NCBI GenBank assembly: GCA_009773555.1
Contig: WSXZ01000015.1
Coordinates: 57,404-121,403, forward strand
DNA length: 64,000 nucleotides
Reading direction: 5' to 3'
From: Methylocystaceae bacterium
Lineage (GTDB): Bacteria; Pseudomonadota; Alphaproteobacteria; Rhizobiales; Beijerinckiaceae
Part shown: positions 8,184 to 19,774 of the stretch, piece by piece
Position numbering within the stretch: the stretch's first letter is position 1
Layout: the number at the start of each line of letters is the position of its first letter
Notes under the pieces: generated by a model
What the model saw: only the letters and a program-made list of their open reading frames with translations
Databases searched by the model: none
What the model was told of the DNA's origin: nothing
Made by a program: the position numbers and the translations under genes

Positions 8184-10166
8184 ATGAATATCCAGCAAGG
8201 GGCGACGCAAGCGCCGGGGACCGGCGGCGCGCTGCTGCAGGCGTTGTTCGACGCGATGCCCGGCCGCGCCGCCTTTCTCGACGTGGAGCTACGCTATCGT
8301 TACGTCAATCGCGAGTTTCTCCTGGCGCTCGGAGCGACAGAGGATCGCGTCATCGGCAAGTTCGTCGACGACGTTTTGGGCGCCCAAGCGGCCAGTCTTT
8401 ACAAAGCAGCGATGCAAAATCTTTCGGCCAATGAGCCGCAACGCCTGCGCCGTTTCGTTGACGACGCGGACGGCGCCCCGCGTTGGATCGAAGAGGAACT
8501 CAGGCCGTTCACGCCGGGCGGGGTCATGCAGGGCGTCGTCTGCGTCGCGCGTCCGCTGGCCGACGCCGAGCAGCAGTGCGAAAGCGATCGGCTGGAATTG
8601 CTGGAATCGCACAGGACGCGGGAGGCGATTCATGCGGCGGTGGTCGACTCCGCTCTCGACTGTATCGTCGTCATCGATGCGCAGGGCCGTGTCGTCGAGT
8701 TTAACCCCGCGGCTTCGACGACATTCGGCTATTCGCGCGAGCACGCGATCGGCAGGACCGTCGCCGAACTGATCGTCCCTGTGGAAATGCGCGATCATCA
8801 CAACAGCGGGCTTGAGCGCTTCCGAGCGGGCGGGCCGGCCTCCGTTATCGGGCGGCGCGTCGAATTGGAGGCGATGCGCGCCGACGGTTCGCGCATTCCC
8901 GTCGAATTGGCGATCACGGCGGTTGGCTCGGGCCCAAGCGCGCTCTTCACTGCGCATCTTCGCGACCTACGTCCGGCGCGAGAAGCGCAGGCGCAAATCG
9001 AAGGCCAAAGAGAAGCGCTCTACCAAAACGAAAAACTCGCAGCCCTTGGGTCGCTCCTCGCCGGGGTGGCGCATGAACTCAACAATCCACTCTCCATCGT
9101 CATCGGACAGGCGCTCATGCTGCGCGAGGCGGCTCAGTCGCATGCGAGTTTCGACACGCATTTTGAGGAATTTGCGGAACGCGGCGCGAAAATCGAGACA
9201 GCCGCCAACCGCTGCGCGCGAATCGTCAAGGTTTTCCTCGCCATGGCCCGTCAGCGCGAGGCGGAACGCGGAAGGGTGGAGATTCCCGATCTCGTCGACC
9301 GCGTGCTCGAACTCCTTTCGTATGGGCTGCGGACAGCCGGCATCGAGGTGACCAAAGACGTGCCTGCGGACCTGCCGCCGCTCTTGGCCGACAGCGACCA
9401 GTTGCATCAGGTGCTGCTCAATCTGGTGGTGAACGCCAAGCAGGCGCTCGAAGCGCAGCCGGCGCCCCGGCGGATTTCGATCGTCGCGCGCGCCGATCAA
9501 GCGGCCCAGACGCTCGATCTCCACATTTCCGACAATGGGCCGGGCGTTCCAGACGCTATCCGCAACCGCATTTTCGATCCTTTCTTCACGACGAAGCCGC
9601 AGGGGGTGGGAACCGGAATCGGACTCGCCGTTTCGCGCGGTCTCATCGAGTCGCACGGAGGTTCGCTCACTCTGGAGCCGCCGCAGCCAGGCGCGGGCGC
9701 TGTTTTCGCGATCAGGCTGCCGATCGAGGTGGGCATCGAAAGCGCCGCCGTTGACGAACATGCGGCGGCGGCGACGCAGCGACCGATCACGCAGAGGCGT
9801 GCGCTGATCGTGGACGACGAAGTCGAAATCGCAAGCTTGCTCGGCGAAATTTTGCGACGGCTCGGCTTCGACTGCGAGATCGCGACGAGCGGCGACCATG
9901 CGAAACAAGCGATCGCCGCGCGGCCGGCGGACCTCATTCTCTGCGACATCCGCATGCCCAACGGCGACGGCCCGGCTTTCTACGACTGGCTCAGCGTCGA
10001 ACATCCGCAGATGACCAACCGGATCGCCTTCGTCACCGGCGACGTTTTGGGTCCCGGCGCAGATCGCTTCATCGCGCGTTCGGGCTGTCCAATCATAGAG
10101 AAACCCTTTGCGCCGGAGGACATCCGCCTCGTCGCTGATTTGTTGTGCGACGACGCGGCGGCGTGA
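8184..10166 (+). CDS. Hybrid sensor histidine kinase (PAS-PAS-HisKA-HATPase-REC)
   Basis: 660 residues, no membrane segments, so a cytosolic sensor. Two PAS domains (about 20-130 and 145-270) are followed by the HisKA phosphorylation site AGVAHELNNPLS, the ATPase N box NLVVNAKQAL, DNGPGVPD and GTGIGLAVS, then a C-terminal receiver (about 545-655) with acceptor Asp in LILCDIRMPNGDG and Lys in IIEKPF. The C-terminal receiver suggests a phosphorelay or a sink controlling the cyclase response regulator encoded immediately upstream. The PAS ligand is unknown. Confidence 0.9.
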   Translation: MNIQQGATQAPGTGGALLQALFDAMPGRAAFLDVELRYRYVNREFLLALGATEDRVIGKFVDDVLGAQAASLYKAAMQNLSANEPQRLRRFVDDADGAPRWIEEELRPFTPGGVMQGVVCVARPLADAEQQCESDRLELLESHRTREAIHAAVVDSALDCIVVIDAQGRVVEFNPAASTTFGYSREHAIGRTVAELIVPVEMRDHHNSGLERFRAGGPASVIGRRVELEAMRADGSRIPVELAITAVGSGPSALFTAHLRDLRPAREAQAQIEGQREALYQNEKLAALGSLLAGVAHELNNPLSIVIGQALMLREAAQSHASFDTHFEEFAERGAKIETAANRCARIVKVFLAMARQREAERGRVEIPDLVDRVLELLSYGLRTAGIEVTKDVPADLPPLLADSDQLHQVLLNLVVNAKQALEAQPAPRRISIVARADQAAQTLDLHISDNGPGVPDAIRNRIFDPFFTTKPQGVGTGIGLAVSRGLIESHGGSLTLEPPQPGAGAVFAIRLPIEVGIESAAVDEHAAAATQRPITQRRALIVDDEVEIASLLGEILRRLGFDCEIATSGDHAKQAIAARPADLILCDIRMPNGDGPAFYDWLSVEHPQMTNRIAFVTGDVLGPGADRFIARSGCPIIEKPFAPEDIRLVADLLCDDAAA

Positions 10167-10184
10167 ACCGGACTCGCGACGAAT

Positions 10185-10412
10185 TCAACAGCAGCGAAAG
10201 GCGCGCTCGCCGCCGGCGCCGAAACGCGCATTCTCGCGCGCACGGAAAAATTCGTCGCGCGTCATGATCGCCTCACCGTCGTGGAGCGCGCGGACATGCG
10301 CGGCATAGGCGTCGTAATCGCCCTGCCCGACCATCAGCTTCGCGCCGTCGCGCAGCTTGCGCGCGAGACGATTGAGATCAAGCCCCGGCAGGCTGCAGAT
10401 CGTGCAATTCAT
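10185..10412 (-). CDS. ybdD: YbdD/YjiX family small protein
   Basis: 75 residues. Contains the family hallmark LARKLRDGAKLMVGQGDYDAY region and the RDEFFRARENARFG end, with two N-terminal cysteines (NCTIC). YbdD-type proteins are almost always encoded directly after the CstA/BtsT pyruvate-peptide transporter and are needed for its activity in enterobacteria. Here the ATG lies 35 bp inside the end of cstA, so translation is probably coupled. Confidence 0.88.
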   Translation of the reverse strand: MNCTICSLPGLDLNRLARKLRDGAKLMVGQGDYDAYAAHVRALHDGEAIMTRDEFFRARENARFGAGGERAFRCC

Positions 10413-12471
10413 CTTCGGTCTCCCGCGTGGTGACATGCTCAGCGGCGCGCGCGGCGCGAATGGCTCGGATCGCGAAGCCGAGCATCGCCAGAACCAGCGT
10501 GACATAGATCGCGCAAAGCGTAGCGTCGACATAGTCGTTGAAGATGACGCGCTGCATCTCGGCGAGCGTCTTCGCCGGCGCCAGCAATTGGTCCTTATCG
10601 GCGGCTGCTGCGAATTTTCTGGCGTGCGCCAGAAAGCCGATGCGCGGATCGTCATGAAAGATTTTTTCAAACGCCGCCGTCAGCGTGCAGATGTAGAGCC
10701 ACGCCGTCGGCGCGATGGCGACAAAGGCGTAACGCTCGCGCTTCATCCGATAGAGCACGACGACGCATAGCGTCAGCGCGATCGCCGCGAGCATCTGATT
10801 GGCGATGCCGAACAGCGGCCACAGCGTATTGATGCCGCCGAGCGGATCAATCACCCCCTGATAGAGGAAATAGCCCCAGCCGCTCACGGCGATAGCGGTC
10901 GCGGCGAGGTTCGGCGTCCAGGCCCTTGTGTTGCCGAAGGCCGGAAAGAAGGCGCCGAAGAGATCCTGGATCATGAAGCGCGCGACGCGCGTGCCGGCGT
11001 CGATCGTGGTGAGGATGAACAGCGCTTCGAAAAGAATCGCGAAATGATACCAGAAGGCTTTCGCCGCCGAGCCGCCGATGGCGGAAGAGAGGATATGCGC
11101 CATGCCGACGGCGAGCGTCGGCGCGCCCCCGGTGCGCGACAGAATCGTCTTCTCACCGACTTCGGCGGCGACGCCGGACAGCGTCTCCGGCGTCACCGCG
11201 AACCCCCATGAAGAGATCGCCGCCGCGGCGGAATCCGGCGTCGCGCCGATCAGCGCCGGCGCGCTGTTCATGGCGAAATAGACGCCGGGCTCCAGCACGC
11301 TCGCGGCGATGAGCGCCATGACCGCGACGAATGATTCCATCAGCATGGCGCCATAGCCGATAAAGCGCGTCTGCGTCTCGTCGGCGATCATCTTCGGCGT
11401 CGTGCCGGAGGACACAAGCGCATGAAAGCCCGACACCGCGCCGCAGGCGATGGTGATGAACAGGAACGGGAAGACGCTGCCGGCGAAGACCGGGCCCGTG
11501 CCGTCGATGAACCGGCTGATCGCCGGCATCTGCAGGTCCGGCCAGACGATGAAAATGCCGATCGCGAGCGACATGATCGTGCCGACCTTCAGGAAGGTCG
11601 ACAGATAGTCGCGCGGCGCGAGCAACAGCCACACCGGCAAAACTGACGCGACGAAGCCATAGCCGATGAGCATGAAGGCGAGGGTCTCGGCCTTGAAGGA
11701 AAAGAGCGGCGCAAGCAGCGCGCTCTCCGAGACGGTGCGGCCGAAGGCGATGCTCAAGAGCAGCAGAACAAAGCCGATCGCCGACATTTCGCCGATCCGT
11801 CCCGGCCGCAGATAGCGGCCATAGACGCCCATGAAGACGGCGATCGGCAGCGTCGCGAACACGGTGAACGCCCCCCAGGGACTATCCGCGAGCGCCTTGA
11901 CGACGACGAGCGCCAGCACCGCCAGCAGGATGATCATGATCGTGAGAATGCCGATCATGGCGATGACGCCGGGCACGCGGCCCATCTCGGTCTTGATGAG
12001 ATCGCCGAGCGAGCGCCCGTCGCGGCGCGTCGAGATGAACAGGACGAGAAAGTCCTGCACGGCGCCGGCGAAGATGACGCCGGTTAAGAGCCACAATGTT
12101 CCCGGGAGATAGCCCATCTGCGCCGCAAGCACGGGACCGACGAGCGGTCCTGCGCCGGCGATGGCCGCGAAATGGTGGCCAAACAGCACCCATTTGTCGG
12201 TCGGCACATAATCGAGACCGTCATTGCGGCGAAGCGCGGGGGTGCGGCGGCGCGCATCGAGCCCCAGCACACGCTCGGCGATGAAGCGCGAATAGAAGCG
12301 ATAGCCGATGGCGTAGGTTCCGATCGCCGCCGTCACGAGCCACATGGCGTTGACGTTTTCGCCGCGCGAGACCGCGAGCGTGTAAAGCGAGAACAGCACG
12401 AGGGCGAACACGAGCGCCCAGGGAAACAGCGCGATGGCGTTGCGAGGAGAGCGAGCGAGAATTGTCGACAC
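10378..12471 (-). CDS. cstA: Carbon starvation protein CstA (pyruvate/peptide transporter)
   Basis: 697 residues from GTG 12471, with about 16-18 hydrophobic segments. Diagnostic CstA stretches are present: DGLDYVPTDKWVLFGHHFAA, GPLVGPVLAAQMGYLPG and GAVSGFHALVSSGTTPK. It should import pyruvate or peptides under carbon limitation. Reading from the upstream ATG at 12561 would translate a palindromic repeat as N-terminal residues, so the GTG start that begins VSTILARSPRNAIALF, which matches the family N-terminus, is preferred. ybdD follows with overlap. Confidence 0.9.
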   Translation of the reverse strand: MSTILARSPRNAIALFPWALVFALVLFSLYTLAVSRGENVNAMWLVTAAIGTYAIGYRFYSRFIAERVLGLDARRRTPALRRNDGLDYVPTDKWVLFGHHFAAIAGAGPLVGPVLAAQMGYLPGTLWLLTGVIFAGAVQDFLVLFISTRRDGRSLGDLIKTEMGRVPGVIAMIGILTIMIILLAVLALVVVKALADSPWGAFTVFATLPIAVFMGVYGRYLRPGRIGEMSAIGFVLLLLSIAFGRTVSESALLAPLFSFKAETLAFMLIGYGFVASVLPVWLLLAPRDYLSTFLKVGTIMSLAIGIFIVWPDLQMPAISRFIDGTGPVFAGSVFPFLFITIACGAVSGFHALVSSGTTPKMIADETQTRFIGYGAMLMESFVAVMALIAASVLEPGVYFAMNSAPALIGATPDSAAAAISSWGFAVTPETLSGVAAEVGEKTILSRTGGAPTLAVGMAHILSSAIGGSAAKAFWYHFAILFEALFILTTIDAGTRVARFMIQDLFGAFFPAFGNTRAWTPNLAATAIAVSGWGYFLYQGVIDPLGGINTLWPLFGIANQMLAAIALTLCVVVLYRMKRERYAFVAIAPTAWLYICTLTAAFEKIFHDDPRIGFLAHARKFAAAADKDQLLAPAKTLAEMQRVIFNDYVDATLCAIYVTLVLAMLGFAIRAIRAARAAEHVTTRETEDELHDLQPAGA

Positions 12472-12493
12472 GATTGCGAGATCTTCGGCTATC

Positions 12494-12541
12494 TTCCCTC
12501 TCCCCGCTGGCGGGGAGAGGGCAGGGTGAGGGGCGAGGCGT
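12494..12541. repeat. Palindromic repeat of the CCCTCTCCCCGC type
   Basis: A hairpin CTCTCCCCGCTGG/CGGGGAGAG followed by GCAGGGTGAGGGG. A second copy occurs at 12958-13002 on the other side of the DUF559 gene, so this small gene is bracketed by two copies of the same element. Copies of this class are widespread in Proteobacteria and often supply false coding sequence (PHPALSP). Confidence 0.75.
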
Positions 12542-12584
12542 ATTGCCCCGATGTTGAGCAAGCATTGTTAGCAGAGATATTGCG

Positions 12585-12959
12585 ATGCGTGGAATACGTC
12601 TGCACGAAACCTTTTTCGGCCGTAAGTTACGAAAATCCCAGACATCCGCGGAGCAACGCCTTTGGGCGAAGCTGAGAAGCCGACGTCTCGGCGGATATAA
12701 GTTTGTCCGCCAACAGCCGATCGGACCTTATTTCGTGGACTTTCTGTGTCGAGAGCACGCGATGATCCTCGAGGTCGACGGCGCCACACATTCGACTGCG
12801 GAAGAGCTGGCGCACGACATGCGGCGAACCTGTTTTCTAAGCGACGCCGGATTTCAAGTTGTACGCGTAACGAACGACGACGTTTTCGCCAATATCGAAG
12901 GTGTCTGCGAAACTATTCTCGCGAAAATCCGGGACGACATCGCTGCGAAAAAGCCCTAG
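12585..12959 (+). CDS. DUF559 (Vsr-like endonuclease fold) protein
   Basis: 124 residues. The DUF559 signature is clear: LRKSQTSAEQRLWAKLRSRR, GYKFVRQQPIGPYFVDFLC and EVDGATH, with Asp/Glu residues placed as in very-short-patch-repair/restriction endonuclease folds. Substrate is unknown; the family is common next to palindromic repeats and mobile DNA. Its codon use looks slightly less GC-biased than its neighbours and it is bracketed by two copies of one palindromic repeat. Confidence 0.85.
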   Translation: MRGIRLHETFFGRKLRKSQTSAEQRLWAKLRSRRLGGYKFVRQQPIGPYFVDFLCREHAMILEVDGATHSTAEELAHDMRRTCFLSDAGFQVVRVTNDDVFANIEGVCETILAKIRDDIAAKKP

Positions 12960-13002
12960 CCCCTCACCCCTGCCCTCTCCCCGCGCGCGGGGAGAGGGAG
13001 TT
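12958..13002. repeat. Second copy of the CCCTCTCCCCGC palindromic repeat
   Basis: CTCTCCCCGCGCG/CGCGGGGAGAG hairpin overlapping the stop of the DUF559 gene and supplying the last codons of the DUF1810 reading frame on the other strand, which therefore ends in repeat-derived residues. Confidence 0.75.
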
Positions 13003-13430
13003 AACGGTCAAGGGATCGCGGCGGCCGGCGAAATATTTGTCCAGAGCCTCGCCGAAAAGCGGCTCTTGCGGCGCCGCCGCCGCAAACAACGTCATCGACG
13101 AATGAAACTTCAAATCATCGGGAGAGCCGAAGATCTCATGCGCGCTGCATCCCTCGACCTTGTTGACGAGTCCAACGCACTCTTTGAGCCGCGCGCCCAA
13201 TAGAGGATGATCGAGATAGGCCGCCGCCTCGCCGAGAGAATGAATGGCGTAGCGCTGCGCCATGGCGCTTGCGCCGAGGCTCCTTCGAGCTGCGGAAAAA
13301 CGAACCACATCCAGTGGCTGCGCTTGCGGCCGGCGGCGAGTTCCGCCGTCGCGGCCGCATAGATCGGATCCTGCGCCGCGACGAAGCGGGCGAGATCGTA
13401 AGGATCGTCCGAGGCGGCGGTCATGACCAA
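12964..13430 (-). pseudogene. DUF1810 family protein, frameshifted
   Basis: The family protein is split over two frames. The N-terminal part (13430 to about 13285: DPYDLARFVAAQDPIYAAAT, KRSHWMWFVFPQLEG) and the C-terminal part (about 13280 to 12964: LGASAMAQRYAIHSLGEA, LKFHSSMTLFAAAAP, EPLFGEALDKYF) are both well conserved. They join if two bases (AG on the coding strand) near 13280 are removed, restoring Glu-Gly-Leu-Gly-Ala. The final residues come from the palindromic repeat. Either a recent pseudogene or a sequence error. DUF1810 proteins are about 140 residues with unknown function; some sit in NAD/ADP-ribose-related contexts. Confidence 0.8.
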
Positions 13431-13449
13431 ATCCGTTGATCAACTCCGA

Positions 13450-13563
13450 TGTCATTCCCGACGCGCGCATAGCGCGCGATCTGGGAATCTAAAGCAAGAC
13501 CAACATTATAGAATTGGCTCTGGATTCCCGGTCGGACCTGTGGTCCGCCGGGAATGACAGGCC
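13450..13563. repeat. Pair of CATTCCCG palindromic repeats
   Basis: Between the DUF1810 remnant and metH: one copy begins GTCATTCCCGACGCGCGC at 13451, the second ends GCCGGGAATGACAG at 13561, with internal hairpins. The same class recurs at 41161-41190 and 46970-47080. It may double as a metH transcription end, although no T-tract is seen. Confidence 0.7.
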
Positions 13564-13576
13564 AATCGATTCGATA

Positions 13577-17295
<3,719 letters not shown>

Positions 17296-17299
<4 letters not shown>

Positions 17300-18195
17300 G
17301 CAAGAGCCTTTTCGCGAAGAGGACGAACGCCGAGCAGGTGGCAAATGGCGAAGACGAGGTCGGCGCGATTATTTGTGTAGAAGTGGAATTCATTGACGCC
17401 GGCGCGCGCCAGGCTCATCACCTGTTCGACGGCGGTCGTCGCGGCGATGAGCGCGCGCGTCTCCGGGTCTTCGTCGAGTCCGTCGAAGCGCTCGGCGAGC
17501 CAGCGCGGCACGCTGGCTCCGGCCTTTTGCGCGAAGCCGGCGACCTGCTTGAAATTGCGGATCGGCATGATGCCGGGCACGATCGGAATCGTGATCCCCC
17601 GCCCGCGCGCTTTGTCGAGGAATTTGAAGTAGACGTCATTGTCGAAAAAGAACTGCGTAATGGCGCGCGTCGCGCCAGCGTCGACCTTCGCCTGAAGCGC
17701 GTCGAGATCCTGTTCGATCGACGCGCTTTCCGGATGGCCTTCAGGATAAGTCGACACCGAAATCTCAAAGTCGCCAATCCGACGAATGCCGCTCACGAGA
17801 TCGGTCGAATGGGCGTAGCCCTTCGGATGCGCCTCAAATCGCGAGCCGACGCCCGTGGGCGGATCGCCGCGCAGCGCCACGATATGGCGAACGCCGGCGT
17901 CCCAATAATCGCGCAGGATCGCGTCGATGTCTTCGCGCGCGGCGGAAACGCAGGTGAGATGCGCGGCTGGCTTCATTTCGGTCTCGCGCACGATGCGCGC
18001 GACGATCGAATGGGTGCGCTCGCGCGTGGTGCCGCCGGCGCCATAGGTCACGGAAACGAAATGCGGCCTCAGCGCCGCAAGTCGATTGATCGTCTGCCAG
18101 AGCTGCGTCTCCATCTCCGGCGTCTTGGGCGGGAAGAATTCATAGGAGATCGCAAATTGGTTGGGCGAGGCCGTGGGATGAAGAGCGTTAAACAT
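17296..18195 (-). CDS. metF: 5,10-methylenetetrahydrofolate reductase MetF
   Basis: 299 residues, normal length. Makes 5-methyl-THF, the methyl donor used by the overlapping downstream metH. Typical MetF segments: [37 protein letters not shown] and [15 protein letters not shown], with the FAD-site residues. It overlaps both neighbours by one to four bases, so the three genes form one translational unit. Confidence 0.95.
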
Positions 18196-19205
18196 CAGGC
18201 TGTCTCATAAGATGCAGTGGGAATGGGATCGGCGATGACGCGCGGATCGCGCGCCAGCCACAAGGACACGGTGAGCTTGGCCCCCTCGTTCGTGTCGGGC
18301 GCCAGTTCGCGGCGCTGAACGACATCCAGCCCCGCCTGCGCCAGCAGCCCGGTGATTTCGGCGTCGGAAAAGCCAAGACGGCGATGTGCATGCTTGTCGC
18401 GCAGCGCCTCTTCCTGATGCGGGGCAAAGTCGACCACAAGCAGACGGCCGCCGGGGGCGAGCACCCGCGCCGCCTCGCGCAAGGCGCGGCCCGGATCGTC
18501 GAGAAAATGCAGAACCTGATGCATGATCGCGAGGTCGATGGAGTTGCGCTCGATCGGCAGCGCATAGATGTCGCCCTGGCGCAGCTGGACATTGTCGAAG
18601 CCGGTCTCTTCGAGGCGGCCGCGCGCGACGCCGAGCATGGCGGAAGAAAGATCGACGCCGACGGCGCGCTCCGCCTGGGGCGCGAACAGCTCGAGCATCC
18701 GGCCGGCGCCGGCCCCAAGATCGAGCAGGTTGCGCACTGGTCTGTCACCGACGACCTGACGCATCGCGTCTTCGACGCGCTCCTCGGAAACGTGCAACGC
18801 GCGAATGCGATCCCACTCCTCGGCATGCGCGGCGAAATAGCGGGCGGCGTTCTCGGCGCGCGCGTGACGGACTTGGGCGAGTCTCGCGCGGTCGCCGGCG
18901 AGAAGGGCGTCGTCGGCCTCGAGCCAACCGACAATGGCGCGCGCGAGCGCGCCGGCTGGCCCGGCCGGCGACAGCCGGAAGAACGCCCAGGCTCCTTCGC
19001 GGCGGCGTTCGATGAGGCCCGCCTCGACAAGGAGCTTGAGATGGCGCGAGACGCGCGGCTGCGACTGGCCCAGGATCGCCACGACCTCGCTGACCGTCAG
19101 CTCCGACTGGGCGAGCAGCGCCAGAAGACGCAGGCGCGTCTCCTCTCCGGCGGCGTTCAGCGCCGCAAGCGTCGGATCGAGGGCCAGTTTGGCGACGGAC
19201 TTCAT
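18195..19205 (-). CDS. ArsR-family regulator fused to a SAM-dependent methyltransferase domain
   Basis: 336 residues from ATG 19205, which has a GGAG ribosome-binding site; the ATG at 19223 lies inside the operator and has none. Residues about 5-90 are an ArsR winged helix (ETRLRLLALLAQSELTVSEV, SQPRVSRHLKLLVEAGLI). Residues about 130-300 are a class I methyltransferase (LLDLGAGAGRMLELFAP, VDFAPHQEE). This fusion commonly heads metF-metH operons in Hyphomicrobiales, where it represses methionine synthesis; using SAM or SAH as the sensed ligand is an inference. Confidence 0.9.
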   Translation of the reverse strand: MKSVAKLALDPTLAALNAAGEETRLRLLALLAQSELTVSEVVAILGQSQPRVSRHLKLLVEAGLIERRREGAWAFFRLSPAGPAGALARAIVGWLEADDALLAGDRARLAQVRHARAENAARYFAAHAEEWDRIRALHVSEERVEDAMRQVVGDRPVRNLLDLGAGAGRMLELFAPQAERAVGVDLSSAMLGVARGRLEETGFDNVQLRQGDIYALPIERNSIDLAIMHQVLHFLDDPGRALREAARVLAPGGRLLVVDFAPHQEEALRDKHAHRRLGFSDAEITGLLAQAGLDVVQRRELAPDTNEGAKLTVSLWLARDPRVIADPIPTASYETA

Positions 19206-19221
19206 GAGTGCTCCGTTAGAC

Positions 19222-19237
19222 ATAAAGATATCTATAT
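19222..19237. promoter_or_regulatory. Probable operator of the ArsR-metF-metH operon
   Basis: A 16-bp near-palindrome ATAAAGATATCTATAT (14 of 16 positions symmetric about GATATC) in an AT-rich patch just upstream of the operon's first gene. ArsR-type regulators bind such AT-rich dyads, so autorepression is likely. It overlaps the upstream candidate ATG, which is one reason for choosing the inner start. Confidence 0.65.
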
Positions 19238-19259
19238 ACGTCAAATTTACTGGGCGCAA

Positions 19260-19647
19260 CCATGGTCGCCGATTTTGACGACGGAATGCTCTTGACCGAA
19301 TCCCGAACCGGGTTCATCTTTTCGTTACATCGCACCTGTCGATCCGACAGCATGGTCGGCAGGCTCGCTCGGGCGGGACCTCGATGCGAACGCGATCCAG
19401 GATAGGCTCAGACACCCCCTGTTGATGGGCCGAACCGAGCAACAAGTTGCGAGAGGAGCATGACGCCACCGGGTCAGACTATTTGACCGGCGTTTGGTTC
19501 CGGTCACTGGGCGATCAGGAGCAGCTGCCCGATCCGTCCATCCTCCGAGACAATCGACAATCTTCCGGGCGGCCGAAGGCAAAGGCCAAGCATCGGGCGC
19601 CCGTTCACAGACTGGACAATCCAGACTAGCTTCCGAGAGAAGCAAAT
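19260..19647. other. Intergenic region without a convincing gene; possible small RNA
   Basis: About 400 bp between the ArsR operon promoter and a plus-strand terminator. A 60-codon plus-strand frame (TTG 19447 to TAG 19629) ends 18 bp before that terminator, and a 61-codon minus-strand frame overlaps it; neither resembles a known family. Local inverted repeats (GGTCA/TGACC around 19471-19485, CTGGACAATCCAG at 19612-19624) would suit a structured transcript. Confidence 0.4.
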
Positions 19648-19685
19648 GGCCCCGTGAGCTCTACGCCACGGGGCCTGTTTTATTT
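19648..19685 (+). terminator. Rho-independent terminator
   Basis: Nine-base-pair GC-rich stem GGCCCCGTG / CACGGGGCC followed by TGTTTTATTT on the plus strand. No recognised plus-strand gene ends here, which implies a short untranslated or unrecognised transcript upstream. Confidence 0.8.
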
Positions 19686-19774
19686 CCATCAGCTAAAAAT
19701 CAGGGTTCCGGGCGAAAGCCGAACGCGGCGTTCGGCGCGTTCGCTTTCAAGGCTCGGAACCAGCGCTGGGCCGG

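Noticed and set aside
10378-12561. Longer CstA beginning at ATG 12561
   Set aside because: The extra residues are a translated palindromic repeat (PHPALSPPAGRG).
19205-19259. Upstream starts of the ArsR-methyltransferase (19223 and 19259)
   Set aside because: They lie in or before the operator dyad and lack a ribosome-binding site.
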